In this document: positions 30,843-41,520 of the stretch, one piece after another | Layout of the letters: each line of letters opens with the position of its first letter | How positions within the stretch are numbered: position 1 is the stretch's first letter | Source of the DNA: Camellia lanceoleosa | Taxonomy: Eukaryota; Streptophyta; Magnoliopsida; Ericales; Theaceae | Length of the DNA: 64,000 nt | Assembly: GCA_025200525.1 (NCBI GenBank) | Contig: CM045763.1 | Coordinates: forward strand, 61,515,018-61,579,017 | Direction: 5' to 3' | Program-made: the position numbers and the translations under genes | Notes under the pieces: model-generated | The model's input: the letters and a program-made list of their open reading frames with translations, nothing else | Database searches by the model: none | Told to the model about the DNA's origin: nothing

Positions 30843-33800
30843 TGTAGACACCCCATTTTTGACTGACATTCAGACTTGGGTGCTACTGATCGTTTACTTG
30901 GTGGTAAAAGATGTGCAAAGCAAAAGTTCGATTTCTTTGGCAAGGAGAGTCAAATCCTAACCTCACACCCCATTTTTGGACTAAAACTATTTTGAATGGT
31001 TTTTAGACCTTAAAACCCTTTCTTTCAAAATGTTTTTGAAAAGAAATTTCTATGATGTTCCGAGGCTTGCATTTTATCAAATATTGCGCTTTTCGGTAAA
31101 CCGAGTGAGGATAAAGTAAAAATGAATGAAAGAGAGATGACATCTTTGAAAAATATTTCAAAGCACCTTGTTTAGGGGTGTGGAGTTGAACAAAAGAGGA
31201 GAAGAGAGTAGAAACCAAGTTGAGGAAGAAGTTGGGTATGAATCGTTAAGAGAGAGACGAGTAGTCCTCGTTAAATTGGGTCTATCCTTTTGTATACTTG
31301 AATTTAAGCTATGAGGCCACCATCGTTGGAAAGAAGACTTATGGGGCTTTATTTTTCATTCAAGAATCTCCTCAAACCGAGTCCGGATGGGAGAGAGATG
31401 ATTGGTTGAAGTTGGGCATCATTCTGGTTAGACCGAAACTGAGCAACTTCACCAAAACATGCATAACTTTTTCCACGGTTGGAATTTTGATGCAAGGCTG
31501 ACACCATTGGAAATATTACTTCCGGGACTTCAATTTGGACACAAGAATGACCTAAAAAGGAGTTCATATGAAGGAATTATACCCATTTGAAGTTGGGTCT
31601 GAAAAGTAGATTTTGTTGGCCGATTAGCCAAAAAAGTAGTAGATAAGTGGCAAATCGGAACCAAAGATGGAAGATCAGCCAAGAGTAACCCAAGCTTAGA
31701 TTTTTTGAAGATATTTCATCTCCAGCTATTCCACACAACCTCCAGCTGTCCCATACTTAGATATTTTCGACCAAACTCTTACCTTTTGCTATATATGGAG
31801 CCAAATATCTCATTTCTAAAGGGTTAGAACTTCTTAAGAAAGTTTGAGAGCTTCTCTCACTAAACTCCCTCTCTCTCTACAATTTTCAGAGTTTTGATCT
31901 CTACCTCTCTCTCTAAATCCTCTCTTTCTTGCCCTTTGGTGCATAGAAGTGCATAGAAGTAGAAAAATACAAATAGTTTGCCTATGCATCCTTGATCAAA
32001 GTTGCCTATCTTTGAGAGGAGGTTTCTTGAAGCTTACTTGGGACTTTTTTCAGCTCCAAAAGGTGTTTTAGCTTAGAATTTGGGTTGGTTTTGCAGCTGT
32101 ACATCAAGGGTAAGATCTCATTCCCTTTAAGCTTGTTTTACACACTTGCTTGGCCATCTTTTCACACTACTTTGCGGCTGTTTTTTGGGGTGGTGTTGAA
32201 CTAAAAAACCTCTATTTTTTCCTCTGTTTTTCAGTCCTAAAAGTCTTGGTTTGTGCCTTGGTGTGCCAGGGGCTTGTCCTCCTTTTTGCTCCTTGGCTTG
32301 TAAGGCCTTGTGAGCTAACTTTCAAAATTTTCAAACAACTTCTTTTTGGCCTTAGAACCACTGAAATTCAGAGGATTTTCAGTGGTAAAAACCCTATTTT
32401 GAGGGCCCAAATAGGAGAGGGTGGTCCCCTCTCTTCTTGTCTTGCTTGCTAGTGTTGATGGCCAACCAAATGAGCATGTGTTTTTACTTCTTTATGGCTT
32501 TGTTTAGGCTCATTTTTGTGACTTATCAGACCTTCCATAACTCTATTTTTGGCTGTCTTGGTCACCTCTTGGATACTTATTGCACTTGTAGTGTAAATCC
32601 TCTTTGCTAGCCTTGTTAGCCTTACAAAGTAGCACGCTTTTATGGTTTGAATTAGCTTAGTTCAAGCATGTTTTTGATGTTATTTTGACATGTTATAGCT
32701 CTGATTTTGATTGGTGGACTCACTTCTTGCATGGTTCATACACTTGTAGTGTATCTTTCACAAACTAGTCTTGTATGCTTCATGAAGTAGCATGCATTTC
32801 TAGCATGATTTGATTCTATTTCAGCATTCCATGTCATACCTTTGTTAAGATTTGGTTTGGTTGGCCCTTGCATGCTCCATGCACTTATAGTGCAATTCCA
32901 TGAATTAGCCTAATATGTATCATGCTTTAACATGTCATTCTAGCATGATTTTGGCTTAACTCTAAGAAGCTTTTGGTCATGTTTTAGCATGCTTAAGCTC
33001 TAATTTTTGTTGTTTTGGCCATGCATGCCATGATTTGTATAGCTATGGTTCATCCTAGCTTGTTAGCTTTGTGCATCAAGTACACTAGCATGCATTGTTT
33101 AACCTATTTGAATGATTTGGCATCATTTGTTATGTGATTTCAGAGCATGTTTCACTGCCATGCACTCACATCTTTCCTTTTTTTCAATGCGTTGAAGGGT
33201 TGGTCCTTTATGCCTTGAACATGAGCCTTTGCGTATGCCTTCCCGCATAAGCTTGCGAGCTATCATTTCAATGTGTATTTGGGGTTATTTTGCCATGATA
33301 TAACTCTGATTTTTGTTGGCAAAGCCATCTCATGCTTGGTCTTGATAGGTGTAGTGTAATCTACTTTATTTACCTTGCATCCATCATGCCTTATGCCCTT
33401 CATGCTAGCATATTTTGGCTTCCTTCCATACATGTTTTAGACTCATTTTAACATGTTTTAGGATTGTTTTGGGTTGCCCTTGCCATATGCTTCATGTTTT
33501 ACATAGTTGTAGTGCAAGTGCCTGGCTAGCCTTAAGCTTTGGGCACCGTAGCATGCTTCATTTGTATCATGTACATGATTTGGCATCATTCCACATGACA
33601 TTTCAGAGCATGTAGCATTGCCATGTTCTCACTTCATTCACCCTTTGAGTGCCTCTAAGGGTTGTGCATTTGTTACCTTGTTTGTGGCTTAGTGTGTATG
33701 CATGTATGCCTAGGCATTTGTGCCTCAATATTAGCATATTTTGGTCTTTGTTTAGACCTATTTGAACTCTGTCCATGATTGGTTCATGCCTTTGTACCAT

Positions 33801-36289
33801 GTATTGCAGACCTCCTTTGTACCATGTATTGCATGCCTCCTTTGTACCTCTTTGGTAGCTTTTGCTTTAAGGACCCTAGCATGCCATGCTTGTATTGATT
33901 GAATGATTTCGCATCATTTCATACCTTATTTTAGTGCTTATAGTGTTGCTACACTCTTACATTTGTCACTCCTTGAGCACTTTTGAGAGTTATGCTTTTA
34001 TGCTTAGTTGGTGGGCCAGAGCATGTGCATGCATTATCTTGCATTTCATGCCATCATTTCAACATTTTGGCCACTGATTTGGGCATGATTGAGGTCTGTC
34101 CATTTTAGTTTAAGTCTGTTTTGCATGTTGTTGCATGCTTGGTACATTGCATGTTTGCATGTTTAGGTAGCATTGCATTTTGCATGCTTGGTACATTGCA
34201 TGTTTGCATGTTTAGGTTGCATTGCATTTTGCATGCTTGTTACATTAGCTTTGTTTGCATGCTTAGGTTGCATTGCATTGAGTTCGCATGCCATTAGCTT
34301 TGTTAAGTTGTGCATGCATTGCATTGTGTTTGGTTTGGGGTGTTAAGCCGAACACAAGAAACGAGGGACGTTTCATACTTAGAGTGATGAAACATGCCTT
34401 AATTCTCGGTCGCCGACCCTTTTGATCATGCATGATAGAGGTCAAGGTATTTATGTGTTTTTGTGCATTCATGTGACATTGATTTGTGCAACTCGGCCTT
34501 TTTGGCCATCATGCATTGGGATGCATGATTGATGGCTCAAGAGTCGAGCACTACACTCCTTTGAGTTTCAAACATGATAAGGGGTGTGGTTACACACACA
34601 TTTTCTTGCAAATATATTGCCATGCCTCTGTTTGTGCTCTATTGCAGCAAAAAGGGGAAGTTTGCAGGAAACGATGGCCGATCGGCTATCTAATGTGCCG
34701 ATCGGCTAACAATGTTTGGCCGATAGCCTCATATTTGGTCAATGACCATTATCCACTGGCCGATGGCCACCCCTCTTGGCCAATGACCTCTCAGAGTGTC
34801 CATGAGGTGGTTCAGAAACATCACAGAAGTTGGCCTAATTTTCAGAGGTGTAGAAGTGTGCAAACAGAGGCAACATGAGGCATGGCAACAGATTTTTGAG
34901 TGAAGCCGACCGAGCATGCATATGCCCCTCTTCTCGAGGCCGTTTTAACTGCTTTGTATAGTTAGTTAATTTGTAATTAATTAGTTAATGTGTTAGCTAA
35001 TTTAATTCGTTGTTGTAAATTCTTAATTAGCTTAGTGTTAGCTAATTTCCAATTTGGTTATGTAATAATTAGTCTTATTAGATTATTAGATTAGTTAAAA
35101 TAGCTTAGCGTAGCTAGCTTGTATTATTCATTCGAACCCTCCGTCGAGAGGGCAAATTTTGTAATAAGTGTGCGTGAGTGTGTGAATGTCTTCCAACCCT
35201 ACGTCTTTCTCTCTTTTACTTAACCGTTTACGATGGTTAGTTCTAGGTCATGCGTTGATTAGCATCCTTATGCTCGCATGTTTTCATTCATTCATCTGTC
35301 TTGCATGCACTGGGCTCGGCACATCATACAAACTACAGTATTTCAATTCCAATTTGAATACATGTTATCTAACTGCATTCACATGACATCTTAGAATAGC
35401 TGAGCCTATCTTAGTTGCATTTTTGCATGTGTTGCATTAGGCATCGTTGACATAGCTAGGATCATGCATTGATTACTAACTAGCTTCTGTTTTGTCTCGG
35501 AGTACTAGGTAAGCTTTTACGCTTTAGCATCTTGCATGTGTGTAAGTGTTTCCATGATAGCATGATTGCCATGAGGCTATTTCCTTAGATGATATAACTG
35601 CCTGAATGCCTGTGGGTGAAGGTTGGATTACTTGAATTGGAACAATTCATCGAAATGCGAGTTTTAAGCCCACTTGAGGGTGGCAAAATCATGTTTTTCT
35701 AAGCCCACTCGAGGTGGCAAATCCACGTCTTAGCCTACTTGCGAGTAGCACCTTCAAACCATTTTCAAACAAACATGAGATGTTTTGTTCCAACTTAGGC
35801 GATCTAGTCTATACTTGTATGCTGTGCGCATCACATAGTAATTCTAGCTAATAAACCGGAATAAAAACACATGTGTTTTCAAAAACAAAATATCATGTTA
35901 GTAAAGGCCGATCTTTGATCGGGTGAGCGGGGGTGCTCATTGCATGACCTTCCCCTCTCGTATCCAAGTTCCCGAGCCGAGGCAACTTTGGTGATGACGG
36001 ACATGTGGCCTTAGGCACAAGTCAGGGTTTCCTAAATTTTCCAAAACAAAATATTTAGGTGGCGATTCTGTATCTGACAAAGCAGTCTATGTTTGGCACT
36101 TCTTTATTAAAATCAGTTTTCCAAAACGATTTGCCAAATTTGGACTCTTTGGTGATTTATCGGTCTTGCATTGCACTTTGTGAGATTAGATTCAGAACTG
36201 TGACATTGAGTCCAAACTGTAGTAGCTAATGAACAAAACGAATTTCGCACCATTTGCGTGCAGAATCGGGACGTTCGGGGACGTCTACA
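30843..36289 (+). repeat. 5' LTR of E3 (5447 bp)
   Basis: TGTAGACACCCC…ACGTCTACA. Palindrome remnants (GGCCGATTAGCC, mutated) at 31617-31685, TATATATGG at about 31790, predicted intron 32110-34647, GGCCGATCGGC cluster 34674-34795, hairpin cluster 35668-35749. The interior 32560-34300 is made of degenerate roughly 150-170-base repeats around GCACTTGTAGTGC-like hairpins and GCATGC-rich sequence. Near 34130-34280 there are three copies of a unit with GGTACATTGCATGTTTGCATG. Confidence 0.93.
32110..34647 (+). other. Predicted leader intron in E3 5' LTR
   Basis: The donor is ATCAAGG|GTAAGA at 32110, a strong plant-type site. The acceptor follows TGTGCTCTATTGCAG at 34647. Length 2538 bp, T-rich throughout and full of out-of-frame ATGs that splicing would remove. 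The perfect inverted repeat ATCATGCAT…ATGCATGAT lies at 34508-34529. Confidence 0.52.
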
Positions 36290-36294
36290 GTTTC

Positions 36295-36312
36295 TGGCGA
36301 CTCTGCTAGGGA
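36295..36312 (+). promoter_or_regulatory. Primer-binding site of E3
   Basis: TGGCGACTCTGCTAGGGA, five bases after the LTR; one base different from the E2 site. Confidence 0.75.
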
Positions 36313-37178
36313 ATTAGAGAACTTGACTCGAACTCATGATATATTGTTTTGACTACACTTATGTGTCTCTTTGCATTGCATTTGCATTGGTGCACCTAGG
36401 ACACCGTGTTTGCCGTATGCTATTCCTGAACAGTTTGTTGGAGGCTCGCTTCGAGAAGCGTGCCATAAGGCTGACCGGTTGTGGGCTCTGCCACGACGGG
36501 AACATAAACCCTGATTTTTACCGGGGCACCCTTTTTGACCATTTGACCTAGTGTATATCGGAAACTGTAGTGACCATTCCAAGCTAGGACAGGTTGCTTA
36601 CTCGATTATAAGTTGTTTGAAACCGCTGTGTGCGTAGTGAAACTCTAGCTCCTGACAAAATAGAACAGGGAAACCCTACCCCACCATAGGGGTGTTTTGG
36701 CTCTCACTTGCTTGCTATGTGCTTTTAGAGTGTGCCTCTACAGGAATGCATGTATCTGTTTGCAAGTCTGGGTATCAGGCCTGAGGGCATCAGTATTTAG
36801 GGGGAATCAATTTACCTAAGGGTATCAGTTTATAGGTAGAATTTTGGGGCATAATTCAGTAAAGAGCGCAGTCATTAAGCTATGCTTATATCTGTTTTGG
36901 TGAAATCAGGTTGAGGTGTTGTCTGTTTTCTTCTTTTGCTAGGGGTAGTCTTGGAACTATAGCTTCAGAAGGCTCCAATATCCCCCGGGTGCATTGGACT
37001 TGTGTTGATAAACTTTGTCAAGTCAAAGATTCAGTTCAGAGCAACCAGTGTTCCTTCGCTGAGGCAAGGCAAAGAAAGGCCAGTTAGGGCTCGCCAGTTC
37101 ATTTGATCCGACAGTCACTAGTCACATCACCTTTGTTAAAACTCAACAGACCGTGATGGCAAAAGTCTGGAAGAAGTT
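36313..37178 (+). other. Untranslated leader of E3
   Basis: The first 380 bases match the leaders of E2 and E4. The rest (about 36760-36860) has short repeats of GGGCATCAG/GGTATCAG type that also occur in E4 near 62450-62510. No gene. Confidence 0.5.
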
Positions 37179-38426
37179 GTGGTCATAATGACAACATTAA
37201 ACCAGGGAATCCCCAAGCAGGGTGAGACCAATGCTGAAATGCAACGCCCATCTGGGGCACCTACCACACATCCAATCTCGGGCCCCCAGCCGAATTTGGA
37301 CCCACTCCCGCTAGCTGAAGATTTGCATGGTCTGGATCCCCGAGAAGGGTTGGCTCAAGCTCGAGTTTTCAGACCCTTGGCGTAGCCTACTGAGTGGCTT
37401 TATTCCCTTGATATTACTGATCTTGATCCGAGCTCAGAGAAAATTGCGAACCTTGAGGAGTAGGTCAAAAAGGCACATGGCTTTAACTCCATTCATGGCA
37501 TTGAGGATGGGTATACCAAGATTGCTGTAAGGCTCCCAGATAGATTCAGAATGCCACTTATTGACTGTTTCGACGGGTCTGGGGATCCTATGGTACATAT
37601 CCGGCTTTTCGTGGATATCCTGAAACCGATGGGTCTGACTAAGCCACAGAAACTGTCTCTGTATGCCAGAACCCTGTCGGGTGCAGCCGCCACTTGGTAT
37701 GCCTAATTGGAGGATACAGTGAAGCAAAACTGGGAGAAATTGGCTGAGGCCTTTGTTGATCAATATTCTTACAACACCCAGGTTGAAATGACCTTGCAAG
37801 AGCTTGAAGCAACCCGCCGCAACCCAATAGAGCCCTTTGTGGAATTTATTGCAAGGTGGAGAACAAAGGCAGCACAAATGACAAATTGCCCTTCCGAGAG
37901 GGACCAAGTGCGGATAGTGGTGCAGAACCTTGAGCCTGATATGCTGCAAAAGTTAATAGTAGCACCGTTGTATACTTTCAAAAGTTTACATGAACTGGGG
38001 ATTCAGATCGAGGATGCGTTCAACAGAGGGATTATTCCCATAACAAGTAAACCAGTAAGAAGGGTTTCTGTTGGGAGTACCAATGCTGGCGGTAGCACTG
38101 TTCCCAAACCCACTAAAATCAATACAGTCGCCATAGCCGATCCTTTTGCCAAGGCCAGTCTACAAACAACCAGCCCAACCCAAGCTCAGGGCAGAACTTT
38201 CACCCCCCTCTATATGAGCCTAACTAGTGCACTGAAAGTCTTGATGGAGAGAGGGTATCTCAAACCCCTTGATCCTCAACCTCTGCCTAACCCACTCCCT
38301 ACCGGGCATAACTCCACGAAATACTGCGTGTATTATCAGCAGGGCGGCCATGGCACCGATGGTTGCTACCGCCTTCGTCATGAAATCCTGAATCTCATTG
38401 ACAACCGGACAATAGTTCCACCATAA
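37179..38426 (+). pseudogene. gag, first module with zinc knuckle (E3)
   Basis: One continuous frame with only three premature stops before its end: TAG 37383-37385, TAG 37461-37463 and TAA 37704-37706. Compared with E2 and E4, the first two stand where a CAG is expected. The gag core is clear (MPLIDCFDGSGDPMVH; KLSLYARTLSGAAATWYA; FVDQYSYNTQVEMT; FVEFIARWRTKAAQM), as is the knuckle YCVYYQQGGHGTDGC, in which the first His is Tyr. It ends with TAA at 38424-38426, a position shared with E2. It is the least damaged gag in the window apart from E4. Confidence 0.88.
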
Positions 38427-38531
38427 AACCCCAACGACCAAGTACCTCATCCACATCTCAACCTCGGCCATACACTGCCACCCACCTACAACCCCAGTAT
38501 ATACACCCCGACCCATATACTCAAGCCCGAG

Positions 38532-39473
38532 GTGTTTACCCCGAAAAGTGTGGGCTTAAGCACGATGGATGCATTTGAACCCCAATCATCTCAAACCTAT
38601 GAACCCACTACTTCTGAGCTGGGAAGCATGATTGAAGATCTTCAGAGAACTGTGGCAGATTTAGCCTTTGGAATTTTGGCTCCATTATCGACTACATCAC
38701 AAGTTAGAAGTTTCAATCCAAAAGGCTCCTCGATCTTAGGGCAAGCTGCAACTGAAAAGGGCAAACCTGAAGCCATCTCAGATCTGGGTGTTGGCATGTC
38801 GACAACAACAGCGCTCCGCTCTGATATAGTGACCCAATCCCTTGGCAAGGTGGAGGCAAGTGGTAAGAACAAGGTAGGAGCATGCATTGGTCTCCATGAA
38901 CACCTTCAGTGGGCTGTTGATGCTTTGAAAGCTGAGGGACTGAACAAACAGCAAGTACTTGCAGTGGTTGCAAAAAATGTGGATGATACTTTTGCCACTC
39001 AAGTTGGGGGCAGTTTGAATCAAGGGGCAAGTCGGGAGAAAGACCGTCGTACTGAAAACGTTCCTTTCAGCTCTAATCTTGCATTCAGAAGAGATCAGCA
39101 AACCCAGTCAGCGCCTACCAACCCCTTTGCTAGTGTATCCAGCAAAACCCCACAAACCTTAAAGTACCAACCCCGAGGCCGAAGGGTCTTTCATGCCCTC
39201 CACATGCCTTTTTCCAAAGCTTTCCAAATCCTTATAGGACAAGGCCATCTCAAACCCCTTGAGCCTCGGCCTCTCCCAAATAAACTTCCTCTCTCCCATG
39301 ATCCGGCCAAGTACTGTGCCTTCCATCAACAAACCGATCATGATACCAACAGTTGCTTTCGTCTTTGCCACAAAGTACAAGATTTGATTGATAAAGAGGT
39401 CATCGTCGCACCAAGTCCTGCAAAGTCTATTGGCACCGGGTTAATGAACTTGGGGGATAATGTGATTATGTGA
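38532..39473 (+). CDS. Second gag-like module with zinc knuckle (E3)
   Basis: It lies in the same frame as the first module; the 105 bases between them are also open. A likely start is the ATG of MDAFEPQ (about 38565), conserved as MDAPNP in E2. The 300-residue product has EPTTSELGSMIEDLQRTVADLAFG and a middle region rich in Ser/Ala/Lys. It then repeats the module seen in module 1 (AFQILIGQGHLKPLEPRPLP), with a C-x2-H-x4-H-x4-C knuckle (YCAFHQQTDHDTNSC). It ends at TGA 39471-39473. It is either a separate small ORF or gag continued by suppression of the intervening TAA. Confidence 0.6.
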   Translation: MFTPKSVGLSTMDAFEPQSSQTYEPTTSELGSMIEDLQRTVADLAFGILAPLSTTSQVRSFNPKGSSILGQAATEKGKPEAISDLGVGMSTTTALRSDIVTQSLGKVEASGKNKVGACIGLHEHLQWAVDALKAEGLNKQQVLAVVAKNVDDTFATQVGGSLNQGASREKDRRTENVPFSSNLAFRRDQQTQSAPTNPFASVSSKTPQTLKYQPRGRRVFHALHMPFSKAFQILIGQGHLKPLEPRPLPNKLPLSHDPAKYCAFHQQTDHDTNSCFRLCHKVQDLIDKEVIVAPSPAKSIGTGLMNLGDNVIM

Positions 39474-40034
39474 TCGGGGGATGAACCAGCTGCCGATGGT
39501 GCTCATTTTAGTCCGGATGTGGGGATGGCACGCACTGTTTTGATCAATGTGCAAATGTTGTTTACTTTACTTTCTGACTTGGGTATTTGGTCAATTTTGT
39601 TGTGTTGTTTTGAGTTAGTCTTTTTGTACTGAGTCAGTTGCGTCTGTCTTGTTGTATCGAGTCAGTCCTGTTATGTTAGAGTCGGGTAATTTCGGAGGTG
39701 TTACCTCGGACATCACTATCTTATTTTGTGTTTGTCTTTTACACCCTTTCTTTTGAGTCTGTTTCTTCCATGGAGCCAGTTACGCTAGAAGATCTGAATG
39801 GAAAAACAGTGATTTTCACACTTTTGTGTTTGTTTCTGCCTTGAGCCAGTTGTGCCAGCAAATTTGAATGAAACGGCAATGCTTTTCACTTACCTTCCTG
39901 TGCCTCGAAATCATTGCATTGACCTAAGTTTTTCAAAACTTTTTAAACAATGTGTTGAAAACAAAGAGGAAGGAATTTCTTGGGATTTGCAAAATTTGAT
40001 CAAGTGAGAGAAAAAGAGACATGCTAGGCCCTTA
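39474..40034 (+). other. E3 region between gag and pol scrap
   Basis: No protease recognised. T-rich, with several diverged repeats of GAGTCAGT(T/C) (39610-39800). Nothing coding supported. Confidence 0.45.
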
Positions 40035-40660
40035 ATGAATGAAATCATGCTTATTAATGTGAGTACTGAGAAGGATCTTGGCTTGATCCAGATTGGTTCT
40101 ATACTGTCTTCAGCGCGAGCGATTAGTCACTTTCTTAAAAGATTTCAAAAAAATGTTTTGCGTGATCCTACGAAGACCTGTGTGGAATCGCTCTTGAGAT
40201 TGTGCAGCATAGGATCGCTCTCAGCCTCGAGACTCGACCCCTTGCTTTTAAACCTTGGATTCAGAATGTTCAACGGTCAACCACGATGTGAGGCTTGCAT
40301 GGCCAGATTAGAAGTAACCCTTGAACTAAGGGAGGAGATCAGATATGATCAAAAGAAAGCTTGCAAGGCTGGATGAGAAGCAGCTCTTGAACTAGGGGCA
40401 AAAAATGTCAGATGTGCTCGAAGAGTCAAAAATTGGGACATTTCTCAAGCTAACGAAGATCGGCAAGAATGCCAAATCCCATAAGGGAGGAAAGAAGAAA
40501 GTATTGTTGAAAGACTATTGAGTTCCTATCCACGACATTGGGGGCAATTTAGACCCGGTTGGATGGACTCTTACATCATCAGCAAACAGCAGCCATTCTC
40601 TTGGATTTAGATGGATTCGAGATCCTACGACCATTCAACATGGACTTGTTACACCTTTTA
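40035..40660 (+). pseudogene. Internally deleted pol remnant (E3)
   Basis: The first part matches the N-terminal flank of reverse transcriptase in E1 (LMDEITTVNIGTEEDPRLVQIGS against LMNEIMLINVSTEKDLGLIQIGS). At about 40275 the sequence jumps to the second RNase H (EACMARLEVTLELREE against EACIAGLEAALELGAR). A second copy of the same RNase H scrap follows at about 40365-40410. Reverse transcriptase, the first RNase H and nearly all integrase are gone. Similarity resumes near 40500 with the pol C-terminus and its stop (about 40660). Confidence 0.78.
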
Positions 40661-40674
40661 CCCTTGAGAGGCTC

Positions 40675-40944
40675 GCTGGGTCGAAAACCTAGAAGGGCGA
40701 CCCAGGCAAAAGTTAGAGCAAGAAAAAAAAATTGAAAAAGAAATAAAAAAATTCTGAAAAGAAATGAACAAAGAAAACAAGAAATGAAAAGAATTGAAAA
40801 CAAAAGAAGAACATAACTCGTAAGGTTGAAAACCCAGAAAGGGCGGCCTTAGCAAAAGTTAGAGCGCAAAAGGAGAGGTTAATACCTGAGTGTACCTTAA
40901 CCCAGAACTACGTCAAGCTTGATTCCCATGTTTGGGATATGTAG
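40675..40944 (+). other. Conserved twin hairpins and CTACGT hairpin (E3)
   Basis: Hairpin 1 is 40675-40707 (GCTGGGTCG with CGACCCAG-g-C, a nine-pair stem). Hairpin 2 is 40820-40853 (GTAAGG with CCTTA-g-C). The third is 40908-40944 (CTACGT/ATGTAG). Relative to E1, two outer-stem positions have changed on both sides. Confidence 0.72.
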
Positions 40945-41084
40945 GCAACTTCATTCTGAAGTTCAGCCATAAATACTTCTAAATCGACTGTGTCTATGTA
41001 ATGGTTCTGATCATCTTGGTCTTCTCTGTATCTGAGAGTTCGGTTGTGATCGTCACTTTGAGGACTGATTACAGTGTGCTGCGG

Positions 41085-41210
41085 CGCTATTCAGACAAGG
41101 GGCAACTTTTCGTTGCCGTCAGTTGCCATTCAAACAAGGGGCAACTTCTCGTTGCTAGATTTGGTGTGGTGCAATGCCATTCAGGCAAGGGGCAATTTTC
41201 CATTGTTTTG
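41085..41210 (+). repeat. Tandem GGGGCAAC…GTTGC hairpins (E3)
   Basis: Three copies of a unit of about 50 bases, ATTCARACAAGGGGCAACTT-like (41085-41110, 41130-41160, 41180-41205). The first two form short hairpins (GGCAAC with GTTGCC or GTTGC); the third is mutated. Related copies are in E1 (4618-4690). Confidence 0.6.
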
Positions 41211-41520
41211 GATATGAGGTTGTACATCTCAAGAGCAGATTCTATGTTGGTTGAGCAGTGGCCATTTGTAAAAACAGTTTTGAGAATTTTTAATGAGGTT
41301 GACTAATTTTCTCAAAAATTATTCTATTTTTTCCAAAACTGGACCGTATCTTGGACCCAAAAAAGGAAAATTTTCAGTGTTTACAACCTAACTTGATTTC
41401 AAATCAGAAAATTGAACAAACATGTTAATCTAACTCTCATATTCGTCAAAATTGTTTTAGTAGAAAGCCAAAACAAAAAAATGGTCAAAATGATGAACTA
41501 GGAGCACAATTGAGTCAGGT

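Noticed and set aside
37434..37949. 171-codon minus-strand ORF in E3
   Set aside because: The plus strand encodes the gag core in this interval; the minus ORF is a shadow.
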